DNA of 17,398 nucleotides from NCBI GenBank assembly GCA_036522155.1, contig DATDGI010000372.1, forward strand, positions 1 through 17,398. The letters are read 5' to 3'. The notes beneath the pieces are model-generated. The model ran no database searches and was not told the origin of the DNA. It saw only the letters and a list, made by a program, of their open reading frames with translations. The first letter of the stretch is position 1, and the number at the start of each line of letters is the position of its first letter. Origin of the DNA: UBA9676 sp036522155 (GTDB lineage Bacteria > Actinomycetota > Actinomycetes > Streptosporangiales > Streptosporangiaceae). This document shows, in pieces, positions 13,806 through 17,398 of the stretch. Position numbers and translations under genes: made by a program.

Positions 13806-14660
13806 CTATTTCACGCGGCCTCTCTGCTCCTGCTTGCGCAAGGCCTGCTCGCGCGAGCACCACCAGGTGGACCGGCCGCCGACCGTGCCGTGCACCATCG
13901 GGGCGCCATCCCGCGGGCAGGTGCCGCCCGGGTGACGGGCCGCGATCATCTCCCCCGTATGCGCGCCGCCGTTGGCGAGAGCCGATGCCAGCACCGACGT
14001 CAGGGCCCGGTAAAGCCGGTTGACCTGTGCCGGGGAGAGGCTATTCACCCGGGCCTGCGGCGGCACCCTGGCCTGCCAGAGAATCTCGTCGGCCAGGAGA
14101 TTGCCGACACCGGCGATCTTGTGCTGGTCGAGCAGCCGTGCCTTGACGGCGACCGTCCCCTTGGTGATCAGCGCGCGGAACTCGGCCGCGGTGACCTGCC
14201 CGGCGTCTGGCCCGAGCGCGCCGACGTCGGGATTGAGCCGGACCCGTCCCAGCCGTCGAGGGTCTCGCAGGACCAGGCGGCCGCCGTCGGCGAACATGAG
14301 GGTGAAGCGGTTCCACACGGCCCGGGGCTCCCGGCCGCCGTAGCCCGGTGGATCGCCGGCCTCGGCCACGCTGCCGTCCGGGCTGGTGATCACGATGCGG
14401 CCGCTCATGCCCAGGTGGATACCGAGTTCCGGGCCGCCCGGCGTGGCGGCGCCACCGATGGCGGAGGTGTCGAGCCAGATCGTCTTGCCGCGCCGGTGCG
14501 CGGCGGTGAGGCTGCGCCCGGTCAGCGCGCCGCGCAGCTCGCCCGGTGCGTGCGGCCGCCCGACATAGGTGTCGGAATCATCCACGTCCACGATCGGCCG
14601 GTGCAGGGCGTGGTCAGCGATCAGGCGGCGGGCGGCCTCGACCTCGGGAAGCTCTGGCAC
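13806..14660 (-). CDS. Fpg/Nei family DNA glycosylase with an altered zinc finger
   Basis: A 284-residue bifunctional base-excision glycosylase/AP lyase type protein for oxidised bases. The N-terminus PELPEVEAARR gives the catalytic Pro2 and Glu3 (start Met removed). Lys59 (RRGKTIWLD) corresponds to the conserved beta-domain lysine, HLGMSGR is at 82-88, and the helix-two-turn-helix is KIAGVGNLLADEILW (181-195). The C-terminal finger keeps Arg263 (GGRSTWW) but has only two of the four usual cysteines: Cys248 (CPRD) and Cys268 (CSRE), with Asp251 and Glu271 where the CxxC partners would be. It may therefore be a zinc-less finger, as in some Nei-like subfamilies. The start is GTG 14660, immediately preceded by AGGGGA, which is too close for a normal ribosome site, so a leaderless start is likely. 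Whether it is Fpg-like (8-oxoguanine) or Nei-like (oxidised pyrimidine) cannot be decided. Confidence 0.88.
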   Translation of the reverse strand: MPELPEVEAARRLIADHALHRPIVDVDDSDTYVGRPHAPGELRGALTGRSLTAAHRRGKTIWLDTSAIGGAATPGGPELGIHLGMSGRIVITSPDGSVAEAGDPPGYGGREPRAVWNRFTLMFADGGRLVLRDPRRLGRVRLNPDVGALGPDAGQVTAAEFRALITKGTVAVKARLLDQHKIAGVGNLLADEILWQARVPPQARVNSLSPAQVNRLYRALTSVLASALANGGAHTGEMIAARHPGGTCPRDGAPMVHGTVGGRSTWWCSREQALRKQEQRGRVK

Positions 14661-14679
14661 TCCCCTGTTTTACCTGATC
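14660..14679 (-). promoter_or_regulatory. Possible leaderless promoter of the glycosylase gene
   Basis: TAAAAC at 14667-14672 (minus strand) sits six bases before GTG 14660, the same spacing as the two other leaderless candidates, though the last base of TAnnnT is C. The hexamer is fused to GATCAGGTAA (14670-14679, minus strand), a 10-mer repeated exactly on the other strand at 14791-14800. Confidence 0.38.
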
Positions 14680-14731
14680 GGGGCATTCCGGATCACCAGC
14701 CGCCGACGCACCACCGCCGCAGCCCGGATTG

Positions 14732-14768
14732 CCTTGTGAGCAAGTAGTGACATGATAATTACACAAGG
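14732..14768. repeat. Inverted repeat CCTTGTG/CACAAGG, 30 bp start to start
   Basis: The arms CCTTGTG (14732-14738) and CACAAGG (14762-14768) are perfect reverse complements separated by 23 AT-richer bases. The repeat brackets the proposed -35 of the STAND-TPR gene. Spacing near three helical turns suits two protein dimers or a DNA loop. Confidence 0.5.
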
Positions 14769-14800
14769 TAATATCACCTGGATCTGGGCTGATCAGGTAA
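14747..14800 (+). promoter_or_regulatory. Promoter and operator candidates of the STAND-TPR gene
   Basis: GTGACA at 14747-14752 matches TTGACA at five of six bases; after 16 bp comes TAATAT at 14769-14774 (TAnnnT). The predicted transcript starts near 14781, about 45 bases before GTG 14826. The -10 lies inside AGGTAATATCACCT (14766-14779), an imperfect palindrome (12 of 14 positions). Ten bases past the predicted start lies GATCAGGTAA (14791-14800), the inverted copy of the 10-mer at the glycosylase start. This is the most AT-rich stretch in the window. Confidence 0.45.
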
Positions 14801-14825
14801 CTGCGGACGGGGCGGTGGGGGAACG

Positions 14826-16982
14826 GTGGGCGCACAGACCGGGCAGGTGGCGTGGCCCGTCCGGTCCGGTCCGGTGCCTGCGCTGGCCGACGGGGTGAAT
14901 GCCAGGGCGGACACCGCAGCCGACCTGGCCGCAGCCCTGGTCGCCGGGGCCGAGGTTGTGCTGGTCCCGGCCCGGGTGGCCGGCGAGGGTCCCGGCGGCT
15001 GGCTCGAGCCATGCGGCAAGACCCAGCTCGCGGCCTGGATCGCCGAGTCGCTGTGGCGGTCGCACCGGCTGGAGCTGCTCGTGTGGATCACCGCGACCAG
15101 CCGGGCGTCGGTGCTGTCCGGCTTCGTGGAGGCCGCCGCGGACGCGCTGGGCGCCGATCCCACCGGGGACAGCGAATCGGTGGCCCAGCGTTTCGCCGCA
15201 TGGCTCGGCGAGACCAGCCGCCCCTGGCTGGTGGTCCTGGACGACCTGCGGGATCAGGCGGACCTGGCGGGCCTGTGGCCGGCCGGGCAGGCCGGCCGGG
15301 TCCTGATCACGACCGCCGACCCGGCCGCTTTCCCCGCCGAGCAGGGACGGCTGGTGCACGCGGTCGGGGTCTTCCGCCCGGACGAGGCGCTGGGCCAGCT
15401 GACCAGCCGCCTCGGCACCGACGCGGCCACACGGCAGGGCGCGGAAGAGCTGGTCCAGGATCTCGGCTTCGAACCGCTGGCCCTCGCGCAGGCCGGAGCG
15501 GTCATGGCCAGCTCGGGGCTGGCCTGCCGGGAATACCGCGACCGCTTCCTGCGCAAGCGGGCCCAGCTGGCCGAGGCCGGCGGATCCTCGCCAGCCGCCG
15601 CTGTCACCTGGGAGATCTCGGCTGACCACGCTGACTGGCTGGCGCCGGGTGGCACCGCCCAGGCCGTGCTGGCCATTGCCGCCCTGCTGGACGGGCACGG
15701 GATCCCCGGCACCGTCTTTACCACCCCGGCCGCCGGTGAACTGCTCGCCGACGTGGGCGGCGGGAGCCTGGCCGACCAGGACTGCGCCCGCAAGACGGTT
15801 CTCGCCGCTCAGCAGGCCGGCCTGCTGTCAGCCGAGGCTGCGGGCCCGATAGCGCTGGTGCAGATGAACGCCGTGGTCCAGGCCGCGGTCCGGGCGGCGG
15901 TGCCGCCCGAGACGCTGGCCCAGGCGTCGGGCGCGGCCGCGGATGCGCTGCTGCAGGTGTGGCCCGCCGATGAGCAGCCGCCCTGGCTGGCCGCGGCGCT
16001 CCGATCCTGCGCGGTCAGCCTGCAGCGGGTCACCGGCGACCGGCTGTGGGCAGGCGGCTGCCATCCGCTCCTGCTGCGGGCGGGCCGGAGCATGGACCGG
16101 GCCGGCCTCACCGGTCCCGCGGTCGGCTACTGGCAGGAGCTGGCCGGAGTGAGCGACCGGATGCTGGGGCGCGGCCACCCGGACACCCTGGCCATCGGGG
16201 AGCACCTCGCCGCCGCGTGCCTGGCGGCCGGGCAGACGGCGGAGGCCGTCTCGCAGTACCGGTGGGTGCTGGATGAGCGGGTCCGCGTGCTCGGGCCTGA
16301 TCACCCCAGCGCCATCGCCGCGCGGCGCGACCTCGGCCACGCGCTGGTGGCGGCGGGACAGGTGGGCGACGCCATCACCGCGCTGGATCGGGTGGTCAGC
16401 GACTACGAGCGCATCCGCGGGGCTGAGCAGATCGAGACGCTGAGCGCCTGGGGTGAGCTCGCCGCCGCCTACTGGGCCGCCGGGCAGTACACCGACGCGA
16501 TCAGGCTGTACCGGCAGACGGTGGACAGCCGTGAGCGCATCCAGGGCCCCGGTCATCCGGCCACGCTGACCGCACGCCGCCAGCTCGCGGACTCCTACTT
16601 TGCCGACGGCCGGATCAAGACCGCATTCTCCCAGTACAAGCGGGCACTAGCCGACTCCGAACGCGCGCTGGGCCGGGATCACCCCGGCACGATCGGCCTG
16701 CGCAGCGCGCTCGGCTCGGCCTACGACTCGGCGGGCCGGATGGCCTCCGCCCTCCAGCTCCGCGAGGAGAACCGGGCCAGCCTGGACCGGGCGCTCGGCC
16801 CGGACCATCGCGACACCCTGGCCAGTTGTGCGGACCTGGCCCAGGTGTACGACCGGGTGGGCCGGGTCACCGACGCGACAACCCTGCTTCGCGACACACT
16901 GGCCCGCTGTGAACGGGCCCTGCCACCGGCCGATCCGCTGACGGAGGCGGTCCGCACGAGCCTGGCGCAACGCACCGGGTGA
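14826..16982 (+). CDS. STAND/NB-ARC-like NTPase with C-terminal TPR array
   Basis: A 718-residue cytoplasmic protein. Residues about 40-300 resemble an NB-ARC/STAND NTPase: a P-loop-like GPGGWLEPCGKTQLAAWIAE (56-75), LLVWITATSR (84-93), Walker B PWLVVLDDLRD (133-143), RVLITTAD (158-165) and a GLPLAL-like LGFEPLALAQAG. The P-loop is irregular: Gly58 to Gly64 has five residues between instead of four, while GKT (64-66) is kept. From about residue 445 there are about six 42-residue kinesin-light-chain-type TPRs, each opening with LGxDHPxTL-like motifs (for example LGPDHPSAIAARRDLGHALV). GTG 14826 has GGGGGA just upstream. Such proteins act as ligand-triggered switches or scaffolds. No effector domain is seen at either end, so a separate partner is likely. 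Function is not assigned. Confidence 0.82.
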   Translation: MGAQTGQVAWPVRSGPVPALADGVNARADTAADLAAALVAGAEVVLVPARVAGEGPGGWLEPCGKTQLAAWIAESLWRSHRLELLVWITATSRASVLSGFVEAAADALGADPTGDSESVAQRFAAWLGETSRPWLVVLDDLRDQADLAGLWPAGQAGRVLITTADPAAFPAEQGRLVHAVGVFRPDEALGQLTSRLGTDAATRQGAEELVQDLGFEPLALAQAGAVMASSGLACREYRDRFLRKRAQLAEAGGSSPAAAVTWEISADHADWLAPGGTAQAVLAIAALLDGHGIPGTVFTTPAAGELLADVGGGSLADQDCARKTVLAAQQAGLLSAEAAGPIALVQMNAVVQAAVRAAVPPETLAQASGAAADALLQVWPADEQPPWLAAALRSCAVSLQRVTGDRLWAGGCHPLLLRAGRSMDRAGLTGPAVGYWQELAGVSDRMLGRGHPDTLAIGEHLAAACLAAGQTAEAVSQYRWVLDERVRVLGPDHPSAIAARRDLGHALVAAGQVGDAITALDRVVSDYERIRGAEQIETLSAWGELAAAYWAAGQYTDAIRLYRQTVDSRERIQGPGHPATLTARRQLADSYFADGRIKTAFSQYKRALADSERALGRDHPGTIGLRSALGSAYDSAGRMASALQLREENRASLDRALGPDHRDTLASCADLAQVYDRVGRVTDATTLLRDTLARCERALPPADPLTEAVRTSLAQRTG

Positions 16983-16989
16983 CGGCCTG

Positions 16990-17018
16990 CGCCGGGACCT
17001 GGCCGACGGCGCCCGGCG
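16990..17018. terminator. Possible bidirectional terminator between convergent genes
   Basis: CGCCGGG at 16990-16996 and CCCGGCG at 17012-17018 form a perfect seven-base GC stem with a 15-base loop, exactly in the 36-bp gap between two convergent stops. There is no T-run, as is usual in high-GC genomes. Confidence 0.4.
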
Positions 17019-17398
17019 TCACTGGCTGTCGCTCTCCCGGCTGATCTGGAAAAACGGGGACCGCAGGATGAACCGGGCGGCCAGCAGCAGGATCACGCCC
17101 AGCGCGATGATGCCGATCAGCGACCAGCGCTGCGTCTGCGGCGCGTTCTGGACCGACTTGGTGAACATCCAGCCCAGAAACGCGGCCGCGGCCAGTGGCA
17201 GCAGGCCGAGGACCAGGAAGTCGCGCATTCCAGTGAAGATCCGGCGACGGTAGTAGGCGATGGTGGCCAGCGCGGTCAGGATGTAGAAGATCGAGAAGAC
17301 CAGCCCGGTGACCGCGATCACGTCGGTGAACGCGTTCTGCACCGAGGTGGTCAGGAAGTACACCCAGGTCAAGACGATCAGCAGCACGCCGACCACGA
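17019..17398 (-). CDS. APC-type amino-acid permease, C-terminal part (runs off the right edge)
   Basis: The last 125 or so residues of a membrane transporter whose start lies beyond the window. Four hydrophobic segments are visible: GVLLIVLTWVYFLT, VIAVTGLVFSIFYILTALATIAYY, FLVLGLLPLAAAAFLGWMF and LIGIIALGVILLLAARFIL. The block FSIFYILTALATIAYYRRR followed by MRDFLVLGLLPLAAAAFLGW resembles the end of actinobacterial APC-superfamily amino-acid/polyamine permeases. The tail is RESDSQ, with stop at 17019-17021. The GTG near 17396 is probably an internal valine codon, not the start. Substrate cannot be told from this part. It converges on the STAND-TPR gene. Confidence 0.7.
   Translation of the reverse strand, partial: VVGVLLIVLTWVYFLTTSVQNAFTDVIAVTGLVFSIFYILTALATIAYYRRRIFTGMRDFLVLGLLPLAAAAFLGWMFTKSVQNAPQTQRWSLIGIIALGVILLLAARFILRSPFFQISRESDSQ

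Noticed and set aside
14826..16982. Assignment of the TPR protein to the FxsT family or to a named antiphage system
   Set aside because: NB-ARC plus TPR layout is shared by many families, no Fxs partner genes or defence effectors are adjacent, and the window ends soon after.
1..17398. CRISPR arrays, insertion sequences, tRNA or rRNA genes
   Set aside because: I saw no regularly spaced identical repeats, no transposase motifs with flanking inverted repeats, and no tRNA or rRNA sequence signatures in either strand.

Overview
The window is about 17.4 kb of very GC-rich DNA with strong third-position GC bias, GTG as well as ATG starts, ATGA stop/start overlaps and apparently leaderless promoters. 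Together with the gene families present (DUF1023 hydrolase, LAL-type LuxR regulator, NarL two-component pair, STAND-TPR protein) this points to a high-GC Actinomycetota chromosome of the streptomycete or streptosporangial kind. The species cannot be read from the sequence. There are no rRNA or tRNA genes, no insertion sequence and no CRISPR array.

Layout, left to right. (1) 70-1727, plus: a small YtrA-like GntR repressor and a membrane-anchored, propeller-like extracytoplasmic protein, joined by an ATGA overlap. (2) 1728-2206: no confident gene. It holds three short, overlapping, coding-like minus-strand frames and a three-unit degenerate tandem repeat, which forms the end of the next gene. 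(3) 2096-4419, minus: a secreted DUF1023 alpha/beta hydrolase followed, with ATGA overlap, by a membrane acyltransferase-3 protein. (4) 4664-7323, plus: a sensor histidine kinase, a NarL-type response regulator and a CPBP (CAAX-like) membrane protease in one tight operon behind a palindrome-rich promoter. (5) 7320-8993, minus: a branched-polyamine-synthase-like (BpsA/PF01861-type) protein with a large extra C-terminal region. Its stop codon overlaps the CPBP stop on a shared CTAG. (6) 9056-13113, minus: a class A FAD monooxygenase downstream of a large ATPase-LuxR (LAL-type) regulator. (7) 13229-14660, minus: a Fpg/Nei-family DNA glycosylase and methionine sulfoxide reductase MsrA. (8) 14826-16982, plus: a STAND/NB-ARC-like NTPase with kinesin-light-chain-type TPRs and a stretched P-loop. 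(9) 17019 to the right edge, minus: the C-terminal end of an APC-type permease.

How the genes may work together. The GntR/propeller, hydrolase/acyltransferase, kinase/regulator/protease and glycosylase/MsrA groups are each likely co-transcribed, judged by spacing. The BpsA-like enzyme, the monooxygenase and the LAL regulator are consecutive on one strand and could be a small regulated metabolic unit, but that is inference. The most unusual items are the BpsA-like protein with its extra C-terminal region, the noncanonical P-loop in the STAND-TPR protein, the glycosylase finger with only two of four cysteines, and the repeat-rich promoter regions at 4612-4663 and 14661-14825. I found no clear evidence for a complete, previously undescribed multi-gene system.
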